This document shows, one piece after another, positions 27,266 through 35,237 of a stretch of DNA of 64,000 nt; positions within the stretch are counted from its first letter, which is position 1, and each line of letters opens with the position of its first letter. Both the position numbers and the translations under genes were made by a program. The stretch spans positions 62,001 through 126,000 of the forward strand of contig JBLIRR010000001.1 in NCBI GenBank assembly GCA_049472395.1, written 5' to 3'. Source of the stretch: JBLIRR01 sp049472395. Lineage in GTDB: Bacteria > SZUA-182 > DTGQ01 > JBLIRR01. The notes under the pieces are model-generated. The model did not search any database. It was not told the origin of the DNA and saw only the letters and a program-made list of their open reading frames with translations.

Positions 27266-29266
27266 ATGAGAAGAATGGAACTATTCGTCATCTTTATGAT
27301 CATTTTTCTAATCATGGCCCTGGAATGGATTTATATCCATCAAAATCGTTTTTTAGATTCAGTCAAATTATCTCCGGAAATCGAAAAAGAATTACTGCGG
27401 GAAGAAATAATAAATCAGTCAAGCCGACCTGATTTATTTCAAGGCGGCCCAAAAAAAACAAATCAGACCCGACACACTCCAATCGCCGAAGAAGCCAAAG
27501 CAGTGGAAGCCCCGAAAGAGATGGAGACACCCGAGGAAATAGCAACCCTGATCGATCACCTTGGTAGCAATGATTATACACTCGAGCAAACAGCCCTGGA
27601 TAAGTTAAAAAGTATCAAAAATCCGGATGTCATTGAATATTTGACCATTGCCCTCAAGCATGATAATCCAAATGTTCGTAAATATGCCTCGATGGTTTTA
27701 AAAGAACGAAAGGACATTCGTGCCGTAGGAGCTCTTATAGGCGCCCTTTGGGATGAGGACTCAATGATTCGAGAAAATGCGATAATGACCTTGGGAGAAT
27801 TGCAGGACGAGCGTGCCATTGAGCCCTTAATCTGCAAATTAAGAGATGAAAATGCGAGTATTCGAAAGCATACCATATCGGTCCTCGGAAAATTTCAAGA
27901 TCCCCGTGTGATAGAACCTTTGATTAATACCCTTCAGGATGAAAATCCTTACATTCGGATAGAGTCCGCTTCAATGTTGGGACAATTAAAGGATTACCGG
28001 GCCGTAGCACCTTTAATAAGTTCAATCCAAGATAAAGATCAACATATGCAATTGACAGCCATTCGTGCCTTAGGCGAGTTGCAGGATACCCGTGCCTTTG
28101 ATCCTTTGATCGATGCACTGCAAGGAAATATTTATAAAATTCAACAGTCTGCCGCAATCGCATTAGGGAAGATCAGGGATTCCCGTGTGGTCCCCCTCCT
28201 TATCGAGAAACTAAAAAGTCCATATGTACAAAAAGAAGCAGTCGAAGCCTTGGGAAATATTGGTGATCCCCGGGCTGTTAAACCCCTTATAGAGATCCTC
28301 AAAGAGAAAAACAGCCGCATCCAAAGAGAAGCAGAAGAAGCGCTGCTCAAAATAAAGGATACCAGTGCGGTGGATCCTTTCATCGAAGCCCTTGAGAAAG
28401 ACAATCCTCTCGTTCAAAGCGTTGCGGCAAAAGCACTGGCAGAGATGAATGATGTCCGGGCAATAGAACCCCTTATCGATGCCCTTAAGAGGTCTGATAA
28501 TTATTATATCATGCTCGCATTGAGACTCATTTGTAATCAAATCTATGGAAAAGACCCCCAAGTATGGGAAGAATGGTGGAAGGAGAATCAGAAGGAATTT
28601 CTGAAAAACCATTCTGGAAGGGTCGATTCCATTCAGATTGAGGAACCCGATATTCATATTTCCAAGCAGACAGACGTCGTTATTTCGGAGAATACAATAT
28701 CTTCAGAGACATCGGAAGCCATGGAATCTTTGCTCACACAACTCCATGTGAACAATATTCGGATCCGTGAAATGGCAGCGTATAAATTAGGACAGATCAA
28801 AGATCCCCGTATTGTTGAACTTCTGGTTGATAAGCTCAAGGATAAAAATCCCGATATACGAAAATGTGCCATATGGGCATTGGGAGACATTCAAGATGGG
28901 CGTGCAGTAAAGCCTTTACTCGATGCGCTGCATGATGCAGATCCCATTGTTCAAATGAATGCCAAAAAAGCCTTATATCGATTCAAAGATGCCCAAGCGA
29001 TTAAATTGTTTACTGCAGAAATCAATCATAATGAAGATGATAAGAACCGAATTTTGATCGTTGAGCTATTGGGACGGATAAGAGACGAAACCGTTATTCC
29101 GCCTTTAGTCATTGCACTTTCTGATGACCACACCGATGTGCGAAAAACTGCAGTGAATGCACTGGGACGGATCAAAGATCCCCGGTCCGTTGATGCCGTC
29201 ATTACGGCTCTCAAAGATAAAAGCTGTTATGTGCAACGAGAAGCGGCAAGACATTGGGAAATATGA
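27266..29266 (+). CDS. HEAT-repeat protein, N-terminal part (gene split by frameshift)
   Basis: 666 residues. An N-terminal membrane anchor (about residues 5-24) is followed by a charged linker, then PBS-lyase-type HEAT repeats of about 31 residues with the core DPRAVEPLIxALxDxNxxVRxxAxxALG. About 11 repeats (about 95-410) end in a cap with WEEWWKEN, and about six more follow (about 485-660). The frame ends in mid-repeat: AAR is followed by HWEI and a stop, where every other repeat has A-L-G. The following gene supplies exactly the missing continuation in another frame, so this is the 5' part of one larger gene. HEAT solenoids bind proteins; the partner is unknown. The ATG at 27266 has CGGAG 6 nt upstream. 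Confidence 0.85.
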   Translation: MRRMELFVIFMIIFLIMALEWIYIHQNRFLDSVKLSPEIEKELLREEIINQSSRPDLFQGGPKKTNQTRHTPIAEEAKAVEAPKEMETPEEIATLIDHLGSNDYTLEQTALDKLKSIKNPDVIEYLTIALKHDNPNVRKYASMVLKERKDIRAVGALIGALWDEDSMIRENAIMTLGELQDERAIEPLICKLRDENASIRKHTISVLGKFQDPRVIEPLINTLQDENPYIRIESASMLGQLKDYRAVAPLISSIQDKDQHMQLTAIRALGELQDTRAFDPLIDALQGNIYKIQQSAAIALGKIRDSRVVPLLIEKLKSPYVQKEAVEALGNIGDPRAVKPLIEILKEKNSRIQREAEEALLKIKDTSAVDPFIEALEKDNPLVQSVAAKALAEMNDVRAIEPLIDALKRSDNYYIMLALRLICNQIYGKDPQVWEEWWKENQKEFLKNHSGRVDSIQIEEPDIHISKQTDVVISENTISSETSEAMESLLTQLHVNNIRIREMAAYKLGQIKDPRIVELLVDKLKDKNPDIRKCAIWALGDIQDGRAVKPLLDALHDADPIVQMNAKKALYRFKDAQAIKLFTAEINHNEDDKNRILIVELLGRIRDETVIPPLVIALSDDHTDVRKTAVNALGRIKDPRSVDAVITALKDKSCYVQREAARHWEI

Positions 29267-31200
29267 GAGACGCGCGCGCTGTTGAGCCATTAATCGATCT
29301 TATTCAGGATAATGATTATAATGTCCGTTTGTATGCGGTAGAATCTTTGGGAAAACTCAAAGATCCGCGTGCGGTTGAGCCCTTGATCACAGTGCTTAAC
29401 CATAAGAATGCGGACACTCGATTGAGAGCAATCGAGGCCCTGGGAGAGATTGAAGATCCCCGCGCTGTCGAGCCTTTATTCGAATTATTCTCAAGATGTA
29501 TTGAAGAGGGAAGATGTCTCCTGATGAAAGATATTCAAAAGGCATTAACCTCCATCACCAAAGAATCCTTTGGGAAAAATTATGAATTATGGCAAGAATG
29601 GTGGGAAAAAAACAAACAGAACTTTCTAAAAGAAGAATTGCTCGAGTTAGCGGATATCAAAGAAAAGGAGGCTATTCAGCAGGAAAAAAGATTAGAAGAA
29701 ATACTTCTTCAGGGTAATATGTCCGATGAAGTGAAAATATGGATAAGGGACCTCAGCAAGGGGAAATATGAAGATAAAGTAAATGCTGCAGATAAGCTGA
29801 TGGAGCGCAAAGATCCCGGAACCGTCGCCCCATTGATATTTTTGCTTAAGAGAAATAATATCTCAGCCCGATTGGCGGCAAACATATTGGGAGAAATAAA
29901 AGATCCGCGTGCGATTCATTCTTTATTGGAAATACTTAAAAATCCAAATTCTGAATCTCATTGTGCTGCAATACGGGCCTTATGTGAATTCGACAATCCT
30001 CTGATAGAAGAAAGTCTGATTGACATTATAAAAAATAAAACCGAAGATAATGAAGTCAGGGGATGTGTTTTTACGGCTTTGAGGCACAGCAAAAAGACAA
30101 TAAGCATCGATGTATTGCTTTCAATTATTCAAGATAAAGAAGAGAATCCCAAGATTAAAGAAAAGGCAATCCAGGTGCTATCAGACAACAAAGATCCCAA
30201 GGCAGTCAAGCCTTTGATTCATTTACTCAAAAGCGATTCCAATCGTATCGTACGAATGAAAGCAGCAGGGGCATTGGGGAGATTAAAGGATCGAAGAGCA
30301 GTTAGACCTTTAATCGAGGCACTCCAGGATAAAGAAGTGGCATTCAGTGCGATTCTTGCATTAGAGGAATTAGGTGATCCCCGCGCTGTCACGCCTTTAA
30401 TCAATTTACTTGAAACGAATCCACGCTATCCACCACTTGCAATACGAGCACTCGGTAAATTAAAAGATCCAAGGGCCGTAGAACCGATATTGGCGTATGT
30501 AAACCATAAAGATCTTAGTGTGAGAAATGAGGTGGCTTTTGCTTTAGGTGAAATTGGAGACGAACGGGCAGTGATGGCTTTAATTGCAATGGCAGATAAT
30601 ACTTATAATGAAAGTAGCCCGATTATTGCTTTATCCAAAATAAAAGATATTCGGGCTGTTGAGCATTTTGTGCGAAAACTGAAGGAGGGTAATCAGAATG
30701 ATAGAAGAACAGCCGTATCCGCCCTGATTGAGATAAATGATCCCCGAGCGGTTGAACCGCTGCTCCCTCTATTAAAACACCATGACGATGATATTCGCCG
30801 GAAAACGGCGTCCATTTTGTGCAACTTGAAAGATATCAGGGCGTTTGATCATTTTGCTCACGCTCTTCATCATGATCAGGATAAAAGAGTCCGAGGACAT
30901 TCAGTAGAATATTTTATAAGAATTCATGATGATCGTGCGATCAAGCTTCTGATCGAGGCCTTAAATGACGAAATCCAGGAAGTAAGAGAAAGGGCCGTAG
31001 GAGGATTAGATTTTTTAAAGGCCCGTAGTGCGGTCCCATTGTTAATTACGGCTTTATCTGATCCTCAACATAGCGCGAAAAAGGATGTCATGAAGGCGTT
31101 AACCTTGATTTGTAATCAAAGATTTGAGGACAACCCGATAGAAGAGTGGCAAAACTGGTGGGAGCAGAATAAAGAACAGTGGCCCGTTTCAGCTCAATAA
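29254..31200 (+). CDS. HEAT-repeat protein, C-terminal part (continuation after frameshift)
   Basis: 648 residues from TTG 29254. No true start is expected, because LGNMRDARAVEPL completes the HEAT repeat cut off in the preceding frame. Adding one base just before position 29252 restores one frame of about 1310 residues. Three repeats lead to a second cap (LWQEWWEKN), then a Glu/Lys-rich linker, about 14 more HEAT repeats and a third, C-terminal cap (EWQNWWEQN). If translated alone it would lack the membrane anchor and start inside a repeat. There is no ribosome-binding site at 29254, which supports the split-gene reading. Confidence 0.82.
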   Translation: MGNMRDARAVEPLIDLIQDNDYNVRLYAVESLGKLKDPRAVEPLITVLNHKNADTRLRAIEALGEIEDPRAVEPLFELFSRCIEEGRCLLMKDIQKALTSITKESFGKNYELWQEWWEKNKQNFLKEELLELADIKEKEAIQQEKRLEEILLQGNMSDEVKIWIRDLSKGKYEDKVNAADKLMERKDPGTVAPLIFLLKRNNISARLAANILGEIKDPRAIHSLLEILKNPNSESHCAAIRALCEFDNPLIEESLIDIIKNKTEDNEVRGCVFTALRHSKKTISIDVLLSIIQDKEENPKIKEKAIQVLSDNKDPKAVKPLIHLLKSDSNRIVRMKAAGALGRLKDRRAVRPLIEALQDKEVAFSAILALEELGDPRAVTPLINLLETNPRYPPLAIRALGKLKDPRAVEPILAYVNHKDLSVRNEVAFALGEIGDERAVMALIAMADNTYNESSPIIALSKIKDIRAVEHFVRKLKEGNQNDRRTAVSALIEINDPRAVEPLLPLLKHHDDDIRRKTASILCNLKDIRAFDHFAHALHHDQDKRVRGHSVEYFIRIHDDRAIKLLIEALNDEIQEVRERAVGGLDFLKARSAVPLLITALSDPQHSAKKDVMKALTLICNQRFEDNPIEEWQNWWEQNKEQWPVSAQ

Positions 31201-31325
31201 ACCAAACCGGGATTTGCTTTTTAAACAAGACCAAAAATATTCATATTGTATATTATATAGTACTGCAATTTACTGTCGAAGTATTTTGTATAACAATACA
31301 AATTATTATAAATCAATACAACATA
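31201..31325. other. intergenic, nothing recognised
   Basis: Left part of the 615-nt gap after the HEAT gene. It is A/T-rich with no gene and no clear terminator hairpin. The rest of the gap holds the nested palindrome (31326-31508) and a looser 8-bp inverted repeat GTAACATT / AATGTTAC (31517-31524, 31565-31572); 31573-31815 shows nothing I can support. Confidence 0.3.
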
Positions 31326-31508
31326 TACTATAGCAGCAATTCTAATTTTGACTGTTAGGTTCCTCGACCGCGGGGTCAGGTCTTGAAATATTGACAACGA
31401 CTCGAAGGATAATCCTTGAATATATTGTATCTCCGTTCTCATATTTCAAGACCTGACCGCACTCGCCACATGTTATGTATACAAAATTAGAATTGCTGGT
31501 ACTATAGA
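31326..31508. repeat. nested palindromic element (REP/MITE-like)
   Basis: Two inverted repeats lie inside one another. The inner arms GGTCAGGTCTTGAAATA (31374-31390) and TATTTCAAGACCTGACC (31442-31458) are a perfect 17-bp match 51 nt apart. The outer arms are 31334-31350 and 31482-31498, a perfect 17-bp match ending in CTAATTTTG / CAAAATTAG. Outside these, CTATAG occurs on both sides (31328-31333, 31502-31507). No transposase frame is present. GGGGTCAGGTCTTG-type sequences are, from memory, common near REP-associated tyrosine transposases in environmental genomes, so a non-autonomous relic or REP doublet is likely. Confidence 0.7.
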
Positions 31509-31815
31509 AAAATATAGTAACATTTTAGATCAGCGTCCATATAATTTGTACAATTTTAGAACATAATGTTACCGGCACTGTATACCGCTCTCCATAACCA
31601 TAAGGACTAATTTTCATAGATTATATAGGCACCTTACGCAATGAGACTTTATCTTAAATAAAGAGATAAATGGCATATTTTATGCTCTATTTGTATAATG
31701 CTCCCTTTAAAAAATAATGAGCAGTATAAGGTAAACCTCAACCTAATTGAGAAGGATTCATTTTATTATGAATACTCTTTATTTAAAACATAGTTCATAG
31801 TAGGAAACAATAGCC

Positions 31816-32196
31816 ATGATTAATAATATAATATTAAAAAAAATATTAATTTTTGTTATGATTTCCATAGTCTGTATGATTGTTTTTAATAATCATATCT
31901 GTTTATCTTGCGAACAAAGTGATTTACAAGGAACATGGAAAGTAAAAATTTATAACAAAGATAAAGGGGGTGGGCGATGTTGCGATTATTGCAGCCTCAC
32001 CATAAATTCACGAGGAATCATTACAGGAGGGGGGACATACAAAGCTTGCAATAACGAAACATGCCAAGTTACGGGTGGGCGTTTTCTCATATCAACAGAA
32101 TGTCTCATAGAGGGCATCATCGAAATCTCATACGACTTACTGTATTTTAATTTCGGATCAATTGTAGGGGATGAATTGGTATTTGAGAAAATATAA
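31816..32196 (+). CDS. small exported Cys-rich protein of unknown function
   Basis: 126 residues with an N-terminal hydrophobic signal (about 8-30). The mature part has seven cysteines, including the pair in GGRCCDYCSL and single ones in KACNNETCQV and TECLIEG. It begins DLQGTWKVKIY, a pattern typical of small lipocalin-like or beta-barrel domains that start with GTW. The segment CLSC at about 30-33 is a poor lipobox, so lipidation is doubtful. AGTAGGA lies before the ATG. I do not recognise a family. It stands alone between the palindrome element and the pspF-type gene. Confidence 0.6.
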   Translation: MINNIILKKILIFVMISIVCMIVFNNHICLSCEQSDLQGTWKVKIYNKDKGGGRCCDYCSLTINSRGIITGGGTYKACNNETCQVTGGRFLISTECLIEGIIEISYDLLYFNFGSIVGDELVFEKI

Positions 32197-32443
32197 ACCG
32201 GTTTTAAAAAACTAAGCACCAGACTCTGCTTTACAATGTCTTACAAGGACTCCCATCAAAAAAGTTATTTTATTCATTCACCATTTTGGGACTTATGAGA
32301 TACCGTTGAACGTATCATAGGTATTTTCATGCCTATGCGTTAAACTCCCTTAAAAATAAATTCATACAATTATTTACATATAACCGAATTAATTTATAGA
32401 GGAATATAACTACGTAGGGTATATATAACATAGGATTCTTAAT

Positions 32444-33388
32444 ATGAGCGGTAATGGTGCTTTTATCGGGAGAAGCCAAGCCATTAAAGATATTCTGCAC
32501 AAGGCAGAAAGATTGGCATCAATACCACGACCTCTTTTGATACGCGGGGAAAGAGGCACGGGCAAGGAATTATTGGCCTCTTTTATTCATACTACAAGCA
32601 TATTTAGTGCAGGGCCCTTCATTGCGATTAATAGTTCCGTCTATAATGACGAAATCTTAGCAAGCGAATTGTTCGGTTACGAAAAAGGAGCTTTCACCGG
32701 CGCACTATCCCGGCATATTGGTTGTCTTGATAGAGCGCATGGAGGAACACTTTTCTTCGATGAAATTGGGAATATGTCAATAAGGTTTCAAGAAAAATTG
32801 TTAAGAGTGCTTGAGACAAAATGTTTTGAGCCATTGGGAGCAGAGAAATCACATTATATTGATGTCAGATTTATCTTTGCAACAAATGCCAACCTAGAAT
32901 CCATGATAGAGAATGGGTTCTTCCGGCCTGATTTTTATGATCGGATAGCCTTTGAAATCCTGACGCTCCCGCCACTTCGCCAGAGGCGAGAGGATATTCC
33001 TTTGCTCGCTGATTATTTTACTTCCCTTTTAATAAAAGAAATCCCTTATATTGAACCGAGGGAATTTTCGCCTGAAGCTCTTGAAATGATGAAGGAGTAC
33101 TACTGGCCAGGAAATGTAAGGGAGTTAAAAAACATTGTAGAACGGCTTCAATTAGAAGAGACAGATACGTATATCCGCACAATTGATCTTCCTCCCAAAG
33201 TTGCCGCAACAACTCCAACCGGGGATACCTTTGAGGAAAAGGTTGAGGGTTATAGAAAACATTTAATCTATAGTGCGCTTCGAGATTCGCAGTTTAATCA
33301 AAAAAGAGCCGCTTTATCATTAGGGATGAGTTATGATCAGTTTCGCCATTATTTTCGTAAATATCATTTAAAAAATCTATCTCCTTAA
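32444..33388 (+). CDS. pspF: PspF-type sigma-54 transcriptional activator
   Basis: 314 residues and, like PspF, without an N-terminal receiver or sensor domain: the AAA+ domain starts almost at once (FIGRSQAIKDIL). Walker A is GERGTGKE, the sigma-54-contacting loop is KGAFTGA, Walker B is LFFDEIG, and the arginine-finger region FDRIAFEI-type sequence follows. A C-terminal Fis-like helix-turn-helix (NQKRAALSLGMSYDQFRHYFRK) binds DNA. Known PspF proteins are held inactive by PspA and activate pspA at a -24/-12 promoter. Here pspA is the next gene on the same strand, with such a promoter between. In E. coli pspF is divergent; here the genes are tandem. Confidence 0.88.
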   Translation: MSGNGAFIGRSQAIKDILHKAERLASIPRPLLIRGERGTGKELLASFIHTTSIFSAGPFIAINSSVYNDEILASELFGYEKGAFTGALSRHIGCLDRAHGGTLFFDEIGNMSIRFQEKLLRVLETKCFEPLGAEKSHYIDVRFIFATNANLESMIENGFFRPDFYDRIAFEILTLPPLRQRREDIPLLADYFTSLLIKEIPYIEPREFSPEALEMMKEYYWPGNVRELKNIVERLQLEETDTYIRTIDLPPKVAATTPTGDTFEEKVEGYRKHLIYSALRDSQFNQKRAALSLGMSYDQFRHYFRKYHLKNLSP

Positions 33389-33451
33389 TTATCTAGTGGC
33401 TAAATTCACCAAAAAATAGTAAAAATCACCATGAAAAGAAGAATGTCATGG

Positions 33452-33469
33452 AGGAGGAAGAGACCTCCT
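33452..33469 (+). terminator. short hairpin after the pspF-type gene
   Basis: AGGAGG (33452-33457) and CCTCCT (33464-33469) with a 6-nt loop, 64 nt after the pspF stop and 63 nt before the -24 box of the pspA promoter. The position suits either a weak terminator or an activator site; no T-run follows. Confidence 0.3.
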
Positions 33470-33531
33470 ATTCTCAGATAAGTAATTGTTTCATTGCTCC
33501 TTTTATTAAAAACAGAGAGGTATTTCTCCTG

Positions 33532-33547
33532 CGGCATGAGGATTGCC
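33532..33547 (+). promoter_or_regulatory. sigma-54 (-24/-12) promoter of the pspA operon
   Basis: CGGCATGAGGATTGCC: GG at 33533-33534 and GC at 33545-33546 are separated by exactly 10 nt, the invariant sigma-54 spacing, with TTGC at -12. Only the leading T of TGGCA is replaced (C). It lies 57 nt before ATG 33604 and directly after a PspF-type activator gene. Confidence 0.7.
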
Positions 33548-33603
33548 TTAAGAAAAAGAAAAGCTCTCATAAAAACCGATAAAGGAGAAAGGAGTATATA
33601 ACA

Positions 33604-34314
33604 ATGAGCACATTAACACGAATTAAACAAATAATAACATCGAATATCAATCATTTAATTGAAAAAGCCGAAGATCCGGAAAAGATAGTTAAACAGCTCC
33701 TCAGGGAAATGGATGAAAATATTATAAACTTAAGAATGGAAGTCGCCAAGGCCATTGCTACTGAAAAACGACTTGGCCGTCGAGTAGAAGAAGTGAAGGA
33801 CATTATTCATACATGGCAAGAAAACATTGAGAAAGCAGTACGAGACGGGAATGACAATTTAGCACGAGAAGCAATAAGCAGAAGGCTCACAGAAGAAAAT
33901 CAACTGGTACAACTTGAAAAACAACATGAAAAAGCATTGTCTGCCAGCCAAGAAATCAAAAAACATTTGCAGACATTAGAAAACAAAATTCAGGAGGTGA
34001 GAAGAAAAAAGGAAATTTTAATTGCCCGGAAAAAGAGCGCCCAAGCCCAGAAGTCCGTAATTGGTATATCAGATAAATTCCATCACATATCGAGGAGGGC
34101 AGATATATTACTTGATGGTGTGACAGATGATGGTGAATTACTCCTTAAATCAATGAATGAAGAGGTCTTAATCCTGGAAGGTGAAGTCGAAGCTATGAAT
34201 GAAATAAAAAATATATCCCCCTCGCTTAATGAAACATTCGAGGGCTTAAAGAAGCAGGAGCATATTGAACGTATCTTACGCGAGGTTAAAAATAAAATTA
34301 CAAGAGAGGAATAA
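33604..34314 (+). CDS. pspA: PspA/IM30 (phage shock protein A) family membrane-stress protein
   Basis: 236 residues, almost wholly alpha-helical and coiled-coil, with the family's N-terminal membrane-binding helix (LTRIKQIITSNINHLIEKAE) and EDPEKIVKQLLREM, the diagnostic PspA start. PspA-family proteins oligomerise on the inner membrane under envelope stress and, where PspF exists, inhibit it. AAAGGAGAAAGGAG lies before the ATG. It heads an operon with a winged-helix/zinc membrane protein, two SPFH proteins and a PilZ protein. The decayed copy near 21.5 kb is a relative. Confidence 0.92.
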   Translation: MSTLTRIKQIITSNINHLIEKAEDPEKIVKQLLREMDENIINLRMEVAKAIATEKRLGRRVEEVKDIIHTWQENIEKAVRDGNDNLAREAISRRLTEENQLVQLEKQHEKALSASQEIKKHLQTLENKIQEVRRKKEILIARKKSAQAQKSVIGISDKFHHISRRADILLDGVTDDGELLLKSMNEEVLILEGEVEAMNEIKNISPSLNETFEGLKKQEHIERILREVKNKITREE

Positions 34315-34378
34315 ATTTCATAAAAAGACCGAAATAATAACATAGATTATTAATCCTGCTATTTAAGGAAATGGACCT

Positions 34379-35215
34379 ATGAGCATTGAGATCGAGAATC
34401 ACCTTAGTGAATCAACAAAAAATATCATTGAAAATCTCGCTTGTCGTATCTCGGAGAAAAACGGAGGCACAATTACGCCAAATCACTTAATGCCTTATTT
34501 GCCCATGTCCCTGAGACTAATAAAATCCTGCCTTGATTCCATGGTAGATGGGACATCGGTATTTAGTGAACGTAAAGACAATATTACTGAATATGAATGC
34601 ACAGCATACAAAAATATGCCGATACAACAAGGTGAACTTGAAGTTGATTCATGCATTTCCTGTGGCAAAGAACTTTTGCAACATGACAAGAAGGTTTTAT
34701 GCCCCCACTGTTTCGATAGTTTGAACAAGGAGTTAAGCGTCTTAGCCGAATCAATCGGTTGGCCTGCCCAGGCTGTATATGAGCATGAAATACTCTATCT
34801 TGCCGCTCTTCAAAAAGGTCCTCTCCCAATTGAATCTCTTGCGGGCCGCTCTCAGTACCCCATTCAGAGGATGAGAAAAAAATTGAATACAATGAGTATC
34901 GAAGGTTATCTAAAAGAGGAGGTTGATCAAGAAACAGGGATAATCACCTATTCTTTTCCGCCGATCAGGTATTCAATCGAGGACTATCTCAGAAATATCG
35001 GAATAGTGCGCTCCTACCCCGCATCCGTGATGGAGGAAGTTCAACTTAAAATTGTAAGAATTCTCTTTAGTCTTGGATTAATATTTTTAGGATCAATGAT
35101 TATGGCTTTCCTGTTTCATATACCATACCCTTTTCTTGTTCTCCTGTTATGTATTGCCACACCCTTAACCAGCATATTAATATGGCGACATAAAAGAAGC
35201 GCCAGCCTGGAATAA
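34379..35215 (+). CDS. winged-helix / zinc-ribbon protein with C-terminal membrane hairpin (Psp-linked, unknown)
   Basis: No family recognised. The 278-residue product has three visible parts. A helical N-terminal region (1-75) looks like a winged-helix unit. A zinc ribbon CISC and CPHC (about residues 93-115) is followed by a second winged-helix-like segment (about 125-205: ILYLAALQKGPLPIESLAG, QRMRKKLNTMSIEGYL). The C-terminus has two adjacent hydrophobic helices (about 226-270) forming a hairpin, ending in a basic RHKRSASLE tail. This predicts a cytoplasmic DNA- or protein-binding module tethered to the inner membrane. It lies 64 nt after pspA and 22 nt before the first SPFH gene, so it is probably a component of the same stress response. 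Confidence 0.75.
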   Translation: MSIEIENHLSESTKNIIENLACRISEKNGGTITPNHLMPYLPMSLRLIKSCLDSMVDGTSVFSERKDNITEYECTAYKNMPIQQGELEVDSCISCGKELLQHDKKVLCPHCFDSLNKELSVLAESIGWPAQAVYEHEILYLAALQKGPLPIESLAGRSQYPIQRMRKKLNTMSIEGYLKEEVDQETGIITYSFPPIRYSIEDYLRNIGIVRSYPASVMEEVQLKIVRILFSLGLIFLGSMIMAFLFHIPYPFLVLLLCIATPLTSILIWRHKRSASLE

Positions 35216-35237
35216 TAAACAAAAAGGAGGACCAATA

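Noticed and set aside
29240..29266. Programmed -1 ribosomal frameshift in the HEAT gene
   Set aside because: No slippery heptamer (X-XXY-YYZ) or downstream stem-loop is visible; mutation or assembly error is simpler.
31201..31815. Short frame at 31221-31442 (minus) in the gap after the HEAT gene
   Set aside because: It runs through the palindromic element, has no ribosome-binding site and looks like chance.
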